DNA of 64,000 nucleotides from assembly GCA_905178155.1 (NCBI GenBank), contig CAJINV010000019.1, forward strand, positions 786,988 through 850,987. Reading direction: 5' to 3'. Source of the DNA: Amoebophrya sp. A120. Its lineage: Eukaryota > Sar > Dinophyceae > Syndiniales > Amoebophryaceae. The position numbers were made by a program, and so were the translations under genes. Shown one piece after another: positions 1-10,738 of this stretch (position 1 is the stretch's first letter; every line of letters starts with the position of its first letter). Below the pieces are notes generated by a model. The model worked only from the letters and a program-made list of their open reading frames with translations. It did not search any database and was not told the origin of the DNA.

Positions 1-678
1 TCTATGCTGTACAAATATGCCTCCTGGGTCTGAAAAAGTCAAATGTCAGCACTTCGAGCAGCAGCACAATAAAGACTGCCCTTGCAGTATGGTATCCCAG
101 GATCAGAAACAATGACACATCTTCAACACGAGGACATGCACTTCGTTTATACTTTCTCTTCTATATGTGAGCAACAAAGGCCACGCGATTGCAAGTATCT
201 TGCATGTCGAATTAAGATTATTGTAATCATTATTTTTTTTAGACCAGGCTTTTTTATTCGAATCCATTTTTAGACTGGGCACAGATGAAATCTGTACTGA
301 AAAGCACAAGAACTCAAATAGTTGTGTATCCTATGAAAAAACGTACCCAACCTCCCATTTTGATCATTCTGAAGAGACTGCGCTACAGAGCAAGCTAAAG
401 TCCGGTGTCCATGGGGTCCACTGCACGGCGCGCACGAACGTCCTCAGAAGAACTGGCCGCAGAGGACGACCGGCAACGCAACTAGTAATTGTCGACCTCA
501 GTTCGTAAACGCGAAGTCCGCGTAGCATCTCGATTTCCTTCTTGTCTAGCAGACTCTCGATGGTGATGTGGGTACGTGGTTCTTACTTAGGATATTCTGC
601 TGGTTGTCAACATGCGTGCCACTAGCTGCGTGGGTGTGGCATCCTCCTCTATGGCGATAAACAATCTATGCAAAACCT
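1..678. other. gene-free left edge
   Basis: No convincing coding region, repeat or RNA gene is visible. It lies downstream of the first minus-strand gene and probably holds its 3' untranslated region plus spacer. Confidence 0.4.
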
Positions 679-2725
679 TCAAAACAAGACAGTATTTAGC
701 ACTTTTCTTTGGAGATGATTCTCGATAGACCGGGAGGCATTTGCAAGTGATAATTCGAAGAACTGTTCCTGCCCGAGAAATTCCGCCATCTCCGATGGTT
801 CCCCTGATGCCTCGTGCTTCCGTGTAGCGAATTTCTCTACCAATTGTGCGCCGGTCAGATGCTGCAGAAATTCGTTCTGGAAGTGGCGCAGAACTTTTTC
901 CTGTAAAGGCGCCAATTCTGAAGGACCAGGAAAGACGAAGACCGCGTTTATCCAAAGCTCTCTTCCTTGGTCTCCTGGTGGGGACAAGTTGTAGGTTCTT
1001 CTGAGATCGAAATTGAAGATTGTTCTGTCGAGTGTGAAGGATAGGCCAGGAAATATTTCCTGCGATGGCGTTCCACTGAGAGTGGCAGTTTCGTCTCCAC
1101 AGACAAACATCGAGAACGCAAAAAAAAAGTGACGGACCAGTTTGCGTGTCTCTGCGTTCTCAGTAAGCGTCTTGCCTTCGCCTCGCGGTTCCATAAGCAT
1201 CTTATGAAGAAATACGGTGGGGTTGCGAGCAAACCAAAGAGGAGTGCCCTCGTCGGTATTGGGTACGACTACAAGTTGGCGGCCCGCCTCGCCCTGTATC
1301 CTCTGCAAAAGTATCGTGCTCGTACTAGTCGCACAAATGCATGTCGACAGATCTGTAATACTAGCCTACTTCTAGATCTAGGGGAAACGAAAATTACAAT
1401 TATTACATTTCTTCTTTTGAAAAAAAAAGCGTATTAAGATAAAAAATTATACGATTCGTATTGAATACGATACTTTTGCAATGCATATCCCGCAGCGGCC
1501 CCAACTCATCGCGAGGCAAGCCGTCCGGCCCGGGAATTTTGGGTTCCGTCCAATCATTTCGGTTTTTCAAAAAACTTAGCTCATTTTCCAAAACGGCCGC
1601 AAAGTAATCAAAAGCACGTCTGCCCCCGGGGTCGCGCTCGGGTAAACGAAGTGCGTGGGCGATTAGTGCCGATTTTAGTTTACACATTAGCTCCACCATG
1701 TAACAGACCGAAAAAAGCATCCTTTCCAAGCCGTACAAGGTACCACCATCTGGCGTGTGCATCCGAGCATCCCCATCCTGGTCGCTCGGCACTCGAAAGA
1801 AAAACACGGGCTCCAAAACCCTTACAAACCGAGATACTAGTCTCTGACCCATTCCGTCGAGCATGCCAGTGAGTGCTGCATAGGTGAGATCAGTAGTCAC
1901 CGAAAATATGAGCTGTAGCTCAGATTCTACGAGAGGTTCCACCACCTCGCCCAGTGTTTTGTCTACAGCTTCCTCGAAGTCTGGATGACCAATGAGAGGA
2001 AGGAGTTCACCTCGATCGTGAAGATCGCTTGTTAGGGACTCCATACCAACTGCCTCCGCAGGCTTAGCCCAAGGGTTTGCTCCCAGACGAGACGTCAAAA
2101 ACGATTTCATGTGCATTTCGACTGTGTCTACCATCGACTTCAACAAGGCCTTGTCCTCGGTCCACTTCAGGTCTGTACCATGTTCCCGCATCGCGCGTCT
2201 CTTGTTCATTTCTTCTAGCTCTGGCCGTGTAACAGTAACATAAGCTGCGCCGCGGGCGGGCGTTTGCGTTTCAGAAGGTTCAGCACGAGCTACAGGTACA
2301 GTTTTCGGTAGACTTTCCACTGGTGGTTGTAGTTGTGCTACATCGACATGTTCTTGACTTGCAGCGACTGGCGCATTCACATTCTGGAGCGCGACGAGGT
2401 GGACGGGCCTGCCCATCTCAATCGTTTCTTCTGGCGATCCATGGCCATCATGTGAACCTTCTCTGGCGGCCCATTGACATCCAGCACCACCAGGACATGC
2501 GCCTCGCGACTTCTCCAGCTTTTTAGGGGGCTCGCGGAAGATTGCGTGCTTCCAACACTCAAACACATCATTTTTGTAAGCATAATCTTGTTGGTAGTCT
2601 GCATCGTCTTCGGATGCCTTTTTTCCAATGCTGATCCAGTCTCCAGTGCTGTCAACGAATACGGATGACCAGTCCAGGTGGATGCGCATTTGACTTTGAG
2701 ATGATTGAGCCGGGTCGATACGCAT
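679..2725 (-). CDS. unknown protein, paralogue of the next gene (gene 1)
   Basis: Two exons are separated by a family B introner at 1297-1487; leaving out the element and one 5-nt flank keeps the frame. I do not recognise the family. The protein shares with the neighbouring gene at 4319-9640 a segment containing GHPDFEEAVDKTLGEVV and LVSRFVRVLEPVFFF (there VGNPDFEKYVDKIVGAV and VVNRFLTVLEVVLF), then VELMCKLKSAL, then LWFARNPTVFLHKMLMEP. The start given is the first in-frame ATG. The frame stays open upstream to about 2863 behind a pyrimidine-rich stretch ending in CAG, so another upstream exon is possible. It lacks the phosphatase-like half of its neighbour, so it may be a truncated or partial duplicate. 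The stop at 679 could lie in a retained intron. Confidence 0.6.
1297..1487. mobile_element. introner, family B
   Basis: 191 bp, TAT...ATA ends with the family B inverted repeat containing GTATCGTACTCG. Flanks CCCTG and TCCCG match poorly, so it is an old or eroded copy. Removing it with one flank joins PL|QGEAGR in frame in gene 1. Confidence 0.7.
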
Positions 2726-2803
2726 ATTCTCGGTGGAGCGGCAAGATGAAGTCACGTCAACTCCCTTCAAGTCCTCGAACACGGGGCCGTCGAATCCAAA
2801 CAC

Positions 2804-4318
2804 GAAGTGCGAAAAAGAGTGAAATTGTATCAGGTAGAAGAAAATCCCTAACTGGAAGAAGCCACAGAATTAGAAATGCTTGTCGCGGTCATGCATATAT
2901 TTTTGTGGCGCCGTTCCCGCCGTCACACAAGCGTTGAAAGTTTGAAAATAGAGGGAGGGGCCCGAAAAAAAAAAATAAAGCGAAGATATATTTTCAGCGA
3001 TTTCTATTATCCCGTCCCCAACTACAAGTCAAGCAACTCTTGGAAAATACAAATCCCTCCGGTGAGCAGGGCCAAGACCAGGCCAGTTGTCGCCCAGTAA
3101 TTAATTGACCGAGCTGGTTGAGCACGGACCGTGTCGAGGTCGAGGTCGACCGGCTTATTTGAGCACGGAGTGAGCCGCGGCAACCTTCTAGAAGAAACAC
3201 GCAAGCCACCAGTGACCCAGGGCTAGTATGTACGGCAAGTAGAACGTGAGCGAAGGAAACACAAAACAAGGCGATCCCCGAAGCAGATAAGCGCGCCCAG
3301 CAGTCAGGAGGTGCGTTAGTGTGTTTCGCTCGCACGCAGGCATGTCAGGGACAGAGAGAGCACGCGCCCAGAAAAGTACTAGACGGGACGCCCTCGACTT
3401 TCACCCAAGGGGCTCCTGCGAGTCAGCACAGCCACCTGTTATGGCTCAGCTTTCTCCACCTACCGAAAGGTGGGGGAGTGGAGGAACACGAACAACTGTG
3501 CTCGGCTCTGCGCTACTAGGCGCTGCGGTTGGATGGATTCGGCGATGCCCGGCACCTCAATGCATTACAACATGAACACAATAGAGATACTCCTTTCAGA
3601 CGAAGGCGAAAATAAAAGCGGCGCTCGGGGTCCTTTGTAAGCAACTTGCGAGAGCCTTTTCGACGGGCAACGGCGACGGCTAATCCATCGCAATCGAAGG
3701 AAGCGGCTTCCTTTGATTCCGATGATTAGGGAAACCAATCGAAAACGGGGCAAATAAAACACCGACGACCGTATCTTGGTCTGTACCTACAACACGCGTG
3801 GTCGAAAGCGATGGACGAACGACGCGAGATCTCGAGTGAGGTCCTAAGACCATATCGAGCACGGGGGATGCGCATCGACACTTCAGATTCGTGGCGCTCC
3901 ATCTTTCTGTTGGACAAGCGCAAGCAGAAGGGGATTGGGCCGCCATGCAGGCACAATGGCGCCGGGATCTGCGCATAACGATAAAAAACGCAGCGCAGTG
4001 GTTAAAAACTGTCTGTTGAAGAAGATGGGCCCACAGGACGAGGCTTGCTTGAGATGAGCAGGCAGTTAAACTTGGCAGCCGGAAAAGCAGGTCGCCGTGT
4101 TTCATCTTTCAACTTCTGGTCGAAACATGTCCAAATAGACCCAACTGATGAAGAATGAGTCATAACATCACAATCATGAGAAATGGCTGTGCCTCCACGC
4201 CTCCGCCTGTTCCTCCACCTTCAGACTCTGTTCAGCGGAACATGCGAAAAGATCTTCGCGTGGAGGGGAGAGGCACAAACTATCATTTGCTACACCGATA
4301 GCTACTTTAGCGGTACGT
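2804..4318. other. spacer between the tandem paralogues
   Basis: Several open frames occur on both strands, none with recognisable protein features or a consistent exon structure. Nothing else is seen apart from moderately GC-rich stretches. Confidence 0.4.
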
Positions 4319-7300
4319 TTACGCATGAAAATTATAAATCTTTATATATATAACGCAAGCATTTCTCACCCATTCTGTTTCTGAAGCCGGGTGGGTGCTT
4401 TTCATCCTGATAGACACTTTTTTCGCCACCGCTCGCGCTTCTTCGCTCGTGAAAATCAATTCCGTGCGAGGATATACGCCAACCTTGGCGTACGAATGCC
4501 AGCGATAAGCCAGTGGTTGTAGAAGCCACTTTCGCAGAAGACCGGATGGATTTTCGCCGAATAGCCTTGATTTCCGCTTCTCGTTTGTAAGATAGAAGGT
4601 GCTCTGGCTGCTGCTTCTCGTTTCTACTATTTGCTCTCTGGGCAACTCCCCGGACCGGGCCAACGACAAAGCAAGTCTCTCGACTCCCGGCGTCATGTCG
4701 TTCTTCGGCTTTTTCCAAACTTCTCGGCTTTCGTACAGACTCAAACTACGCCTCAGCCGCCCAACGAGCAGTGTCGTACGATCAGGATCATCTCCGCCAA
4801 GTAAGCGTAGCTGCTCATCATCCAGAGCTCGTACTTCATCATCAAGCAACGTACGCATTGCTGATTTTGATTTGCACATTAATTCCACAATGAAGGACGA
4901 TGAGAAGGTAGCGCGATGGTCCAAATACTCCTGCTCTAGTTGTTCGAGCGAACTCACGTCGGCCGACACGGGTGGCATCTTCGGTATTGAAAACGCAAAT
5001 ATAGCCGGCGGGGGGGAGGTAGTGAGGCCATTGGCGTTTTCTTGCCTGGGGCCGACGAAGCGGCGCAAAACATCATGACCTCAGGATAGTGGCTAACCCC
5101 CGGTCCTGTCGCATGCGACTTGCGGTTTCTGCGCTGTATCTCTTTTGCCTTCGACATCGGCGCGAAAGTCACCACCCGGAAACGGCCACGCGGCCTGCGG
5201 AAGCGGCAACCGGACTCGTGGTTCCTTTGCTGCGCCCCCGTTCCCCCGGGCTGCCCACGCCCCCGTGAATAAAAGTAAACCGCATAAATATTGGGGCTGC
5301 TGCTAAGTGAGATAGTTAGAATCAGCGCAAATCTCAATTTATCATGGAAAACCTCTAAAATTCGCCCCGGAGGCCAATCCTGATGGCGTGGGCGACCCGG
5401 TTCGGGTCGCTCGGTGCTCCGGTGTGCGCCCAAAAACAAAGTGGCGATAAGCAGGCGCAAGTGTGCTATGCGGACTGGCAGCGAAGATCCGGCGCACTTT
5501 GCTTTTTTTGCGACAAGAAGGACAAATATACGCCCGCCACCTGCACGAAATCCGGCGGAGCGGCGGCAGCTTGCGCAACCACCTCAGATACCCGCTCAAA
5601 ACCGGATCAATACCATGATGCTGGTTGGCTGAGTTTGTTTTGTGTGTGGTTTCTTTGGGTGCGTGCCGGGGCACCTACTCAGGCGGCCAGAATCTAAGGC
5701 GGCGAGCGCCTCAACAGAGCGCCACTTTCGCCGGCTCGCCTTTGTCATTTTTGTGATTCTAATTGGTTTTCGATACCGGTAGCGCTCCGCCGAAAATTGT
5801 TGACAGCAGAGGCAAGCAGGCTAAGGCGCTTGAGTTTTTTATTTTTTCAATTGCGCACCGCTGTCGGTTCGTAAAAAACTGCGAGACAAAACTGCAGGCC
5901 ATGTCAAGAAAGCGCAGGTTAAAACCGTATGTGGCCTCACTACATATCAGCAATTCGAGCCGGCAAAAATGATCCCCTTCCGATGGAAGGTCCTACGTTA
6001 TCCAGTGAACTGTCGAACAAAACCACCTCCAAAACTGTGAGGAATCTGTTCACGACAAGCTCGCCGAAATTGTCGATGCGCATACGCCGCTCCTCCACTT
6101 TCTCTTTTGGCTCAATAGCAGCGGGATCACCAGACAGGTTCTCGGTCTTGCTCTTCGTCAAGCCAATTAGCTCTCCCCTCAGAAGTGTCCTTGTAACGGC
6201 GCCCACTATTTTGTCTACGTATTTCTCAAAATCGGGGTTTCCAACATATGTAGGATACGAAAACCCGTCACCCCCAGTGGAGTAGCGGTCTTCGTCGACT
6301 ACTCTATAAGCATCGACGAGGTCAAGGCCATGCCTTTCGGCGACCTTCAGAAATTCCATCAACTGGTTGGTTAGGGCTAGCGCCAGGTCTTCATCTTCTC
6401 CAAATCTTTCGGGCACGGTCGGATCGTCGGAACTTTTCTTTTCCTTCACTTCCTCAGAAACAATGAGAGGCGCTACCCGGTTGGCTGGCGGTGCCGATGG
6501 TAGTTCCTCCTCTTTTGACAATTGCATGCCAGGCGCGCCTGCTTCTGGTTGTAGTTGCACGTCGCCACCGCCCGCGCCTCCTACCAGAGCAGCGCCGTCT
6601 CTGTGTAGATCATCATCTGCTGTGCCCATCCCACCGCCACCCCCACCTGGTCCTCTTTGCATGCCAGGGTGGTGCATGCCGTCGACCATCGCAACATCAC
6701 GGAGGATCGCACCGCCGTCACGCCCTACATCTTCGTGGCCACCTGGCGGTGGTCCGGGTCCACCGTGGGGGCTGTCGAGCATTCTTGCATTCCACAGGGC
6801 GTCGGCATACTTTTTTTCTTTCGACCGGGCGTCGGTGGCGGCGTCTGTCTCGATGTCGGCGGCCCGTTTCATCGGGCCGCCTTTTGGCTGTGGAGGCTGA
6901 TGAGCGCGTGCAGGGTCGGCTCGTTGGGGTTCAATTCTTGCGGAGAAGTCAATCTCCCATAAAGCCTGGCAAACTGGTGGTGTAGGATACTTGAGCCCTT
7001 CTTCGCCTTGCAGGTTGGTAATTTTGAACAAGTCGAGGGGCTGGTTGTCACCACCATTATTCACTTTCCATTTCCGATGAGGAAAATCTCTCCCGTCCGC
7101 TGATTTGAGCACGAACCCAAAGTCGTTCCCCCGAAACCAGTCGCCTCCGTGCGCGTCTATGGTGTTCGGGTCAGTGACGATCATAACGGTGCGGTCGCTG
7201 AGCTCATTCATTTCAAATTCGTTTTTCGACACGTCCCGCAAGAAGTTGAAGAACAGGGCGGGGCCCCCGAAATTGTCGCCGAAACTTGCTGCAAATTCTG

Positions 7301-9640
7301 GCTCTGACCAAAGTAGAGGAGTAGATTTTCCTGGTGGGGGTAGAAAGTGAGCGTATTCGCCCCTTCCTTTTTCCGGATCAAAGTTTGCCAAGAAGCTCAC
7401 ACTTCCCATGAAGTTCGCGTTCCACTTTCCAAGAGCCGTGCCTTGGTTTTCGATACTTCGAGACCCAAGCGGTGCTATCGCCCGGGCTTCGGAAACAAGA
7501 CGAATGGCCGGAAACTTGTTCTTCAGATCTATTTTCCCATCTTTCGTAAACAGTTCAGGCGCTGCGCCTTGCAAGAAAGAGTCCAGGGTCTGCATGTCGC
7601 GCAACATGGGAGAGCAGAGAAAGACCATTCTCTCCGTGGTAAAGCTGAGCCTTTTAGTATTAATATCTTCTGCTCCTTGTTCCTGCAATACTTGTTCGTC
7701 CGGCTTTTTTAGGTGTCCCTGCAATACTTGTGCGAACTTCTCGCCTGCCAAACGCGCCTGCTCTTTGCCTTGCTGTGTGAGCGGCGGATCTGGAATTTCG
7801 ACATCGCCGGGCCCCGTTCTCTCAAGAGCGTAGCTGCTTCCCATCACCAAAATTCCCTGCGGCGGACCCACGGTGGCTCGATCTTGTCGCGGTGCAGACG
7901 CAGGAGCTCGTGGTGATGCCAGTAGCATGGCAGCCCCAGTGCGCGGTTGCAGTGCCGGATTTGGCGTCGCCAGTGCTGGCGGCACGACACCCGGGCTTTC
8001 TTCCGGGTTCGGCTTCTTCACGACGTCCCGAACAGGGGTATGCACACCCGCGCCCGGTGGTGGAAGGCAGTCCTTGCACGACTCTTGGAAGGAGCTTTGA
8101 TGCGACGGAGCAGCAGCAGCTACCGGCAACTCTTCTGCATCTGCTTCGGCCCGTGGCAAAAATTCATCATCCGTGATCGCAGGCGACGCGGATCCTCCAG
8201 AACGCGGGTTTTTCGAGAAACTGCGCCTGTTGGTCTTCTCCTTGGTTCCTGAGCCACTCTCATCGTCGTTCAGAAGGAGCGGTGCTTGTGCCAACGCGCC
8301 GCCATCTTCATTTCCTTCTCGTGGTTCATCTTGTCGTTCCTGCACGCCAGGAGGTCCGCCCACATGGCGGCCCACCTGGTTCCTCGCTGTTGCAGCCGCA
8401 CCATGGGCAGGTCCTAGTCCTGTGGTCCCGGTCGTCGGTCCAGCTGCACCTCCCGAGCTGCCGTAATTGCGCTTTTCCAACGCGGAGGAGGAAGCAGTTT
8501 TCGGCCCTGTGGTCCCGTCGGGCGATGGTTCTTGTGGCACATCGCGGATGCCAGCACTTTCGTCTTGTGCAGGAGAATTTTGCCCCTTGTTCATCTCGAG
8601 GACAGGGGCCAGGAAATGTTCGGTTTCTTTGTCCGTGGCATGATGCGCATGCTGCGTCATCTCTCGCGCCCCGGGGGCGGGGGTGTGAAAAGAGCGAGAA
8701 ATACCGGACGATGAGTCGTCATCTCCTTGCGCATCATGAAGATGCTGGTGCAGCAGCTTCAAGGTGCTGTCGTCCTCGCCTCCAGGAGTAGTAGCACTGG
8801 ATGAACCAGCACGAGAACTGTCAGTCGTCTCTTGCGCGAGGACACTCGACCCGGCAGGGTCGGGCGGGTCCTTGTTCTTACCACCAGTGTCGCGCCGTTC
8901 TTTGACGCCGGGTTCGAGCACCACCACGGGCTGCGCGGTGTATGAAATGCAAAAGTGTTTGGGTCTGGAAGAATTGGAACTTGTGATGCAAACTCTGGAG
9001 CACACAAAAATTTGTGTTGCGTGAGCGGCAAACGCTGCCCCTTTCTTGGTACGCAAGTAGGAAGTTTCTCATGCGGGACAGGCATCAAGAGGCGTGCTCA
9101 AAACCTGTGATGCTTCTGCCTGCATCAGACACCATTTGCGTGATCCAAATATGCATCACAAACAAGTGCTTTCTTCCAGACCCAGACATTTTTGCAATCC
9201 ATACGGTGCCGGGCTTCGCAATCTTTCCGTCGCAAGGACACGCCAACAGGGAAAAACACGAAGTAGATCCAAAGAGCAGGAGTTGACTATGGCGTTCTCA
9301 ACTGTTACATTCTCAGCTGTTACATGAATTTGCCATGCAAAATTGCAATAGGCCTCCACTTAATCAAGGTGCTTAGCATGACAAATTGTCGAAAGGCTAA
9401 ACAGCATGATAATCTGTGGCCAATCTGTGATGCGAAAGCTGCAATGTTGCAACTTTCACTTTTGCTGTTCTTGCATTACAAGTCCATGCAACAGTTGAGA
9501 GTGTAACGTTTGAGAACGCCATATTGCCGTGTCCGACGCAACGACAAGCTGCACACGGGCCGCGGATCGTGCTGGTTTCTCTGTTGTGTCGCCTCAACAC
9601 ACGACAAAGACTTTTTCCGCCCTGCTGGTGCCGCCCACAT
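4319..9640 (-). CDS. unknown protein with degenerate histidine-phosphatase-like region (gene 2)
   Basis: The start is the ATG at 9640 (MWAAPAGRKKSL); the frame continues through a family D element and a family A element once each is removed. The first ~430 residues are low complexity (Gly, Ser, Pro, charged). Next comes a stretch recalling the histidine phosphatase fold: PPLTQQGKEQARLAGEKF, then VFLCSPMLRDMQTLDSFLQ. The catalytic RHG triad of that family is not visible (ALERTGPGD stands there), so activity is doubtful. The C-terminal part matches gene 1. The segment equivalent to VELMCKSKSAM lies at 4319-5068 and is joined across an intron of roughly 0.9 kb (about 5070-5940, GC-rich), placed by paralogy with gene 1; its exact ends are unresolved. 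A and B look like an incomplete tandem duplication. Confidence 0.6.
8941..9203. mobile_element. introner, family A
   Basis: 263 bp with inverted ends containing GGGTCTGGAAGA and TCTTCCAGACCC. Perfect 5-bp flank repeat CGGTG at 8936-8940 and 9204-9208. Removal with one copy joins KIAKPG|TAQPVVV in gene 2. Confidence 0.88.
9288..9523. mobile_element. introner, family D
   Basis: 236 bp, begins TATGGCGTTCTCAA and ends with its complement. Flanks TTGAC and TTGCC (4 of 5). Removal joins RRTRQ|LLLFGS in gene 2 without a frame change. Confidence 0.85.
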
Positions 9641-10738
9641 CGTTAGTCGTATGGTGGGCAGCTGCTCTTTTAGTGGAATCAATGAGATGATAGACGAGGG
9701 GTCTACAAATTCAAATCGCCGCTTCTTGCTTCGCTTTTGTGCAAGGCAAAGACGAAACGGTTCCGTGTCCGTTTGATTTTTGATGAAGATTCTTGTTGGC
9801 GGATTCAACTTCAAGGGTTGGTTGTGAGTGAAATAAACACGAAGATGATGATGGGGGTTGCAATTTTTTTACGGGTCGTTCTCCTGAAGGAGCTGATTTT
9901 TTATTTCGAAAGTTGATCTACACCGTGTCTCAATTTGGTGTTGAAGCAGGCGGGGTGCTGAAAGTGGACTGCAGCACCTCCGTGCTTTGCTGTTACTGTC
10001 GCAACTTACACAAACGCTAACATCACAGTGATACTAACGACGAGCGGTACCATGAACGAAGCTCAAAATAAAAAAAACTACAAAACAAAAAAGATTTCTA
10101 TTTCTTTGCACGAGTTGTATGTATGTACGCCGAATTTTCCTGCCTTGAACGAACGACGGGAAGAAAAAGCCGATTTTTTTGCTTGTTGTCCGAGGTGACT
10201 CCTGAGTCTCAACGTATGAGGGATGGACGAAAACCGATTTTAGATTCCTACTTGCGCAAATAAGTAGTTGGACTACGACGTACTACGCCTCGACGAGTGA
10301 CGAGAATAAAAATGGTACCGAGCAGATGGAGTTGCACATTTCCAATCTCATTGATCACGAACCACAGACGAAAACTCAATGCTTTTTGTACAGTCAAAGA
10401 AGTGCTCCTCTTCTCAGAACAACTGTATAATGAGGTTCAGTGCAAGTAGTACTGCCACTGCCACCTGTTCCATGCACATTTTTTATGCAAGAAATTGTTC
10501 ACCTTCTAACACGTTATTCCTTCTTATTTCGCCTTCCTTCCTCTAGCGACAAGCAATCACATCACATACAGCATGCGTAGCGAGCGGGTTTCTGGACAGG
10601 ATGTCAAGTTTTTTCAAAATTCGACATGTTCAGCGTCTTCTCCCCAATACCAATTCCAAAATCAAATGGAAAAATTAGTAACGCAAAAAGACGAGGCACG
10701 ACCAAAACCCATTTCAAGGAGATGTCGACAGGAGAAAT
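9641..10738. other. spacer upstream of gene 2
   Basis: AT-richer sequence with no supported gene. It should hold the 5' region of gene 2 and the 3' region of the WDR92 gene. No clear promoter motif was found. Confidence 0.4.

Noticed and set aside
5940-5990. End of the long frame at 5940 as the true end of gene 2
   Set aside because: The paralogue continues directly into the VELMCK module, which is found further downstream at 4319-5068, so an intron is more likely than a stop.
6367-8466. Long plus-strand frames opposite gene 2
   Set aside because: They mirror the codon pattern of the minus-strand gene and contain Ser/Pro/Arg runs typical of reverse-strand shadows.
9812-9814. Start of gene 2 upstream at 9814
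   Set aside because: That codon is TTG; the first ATG in the same frame is at 9640.
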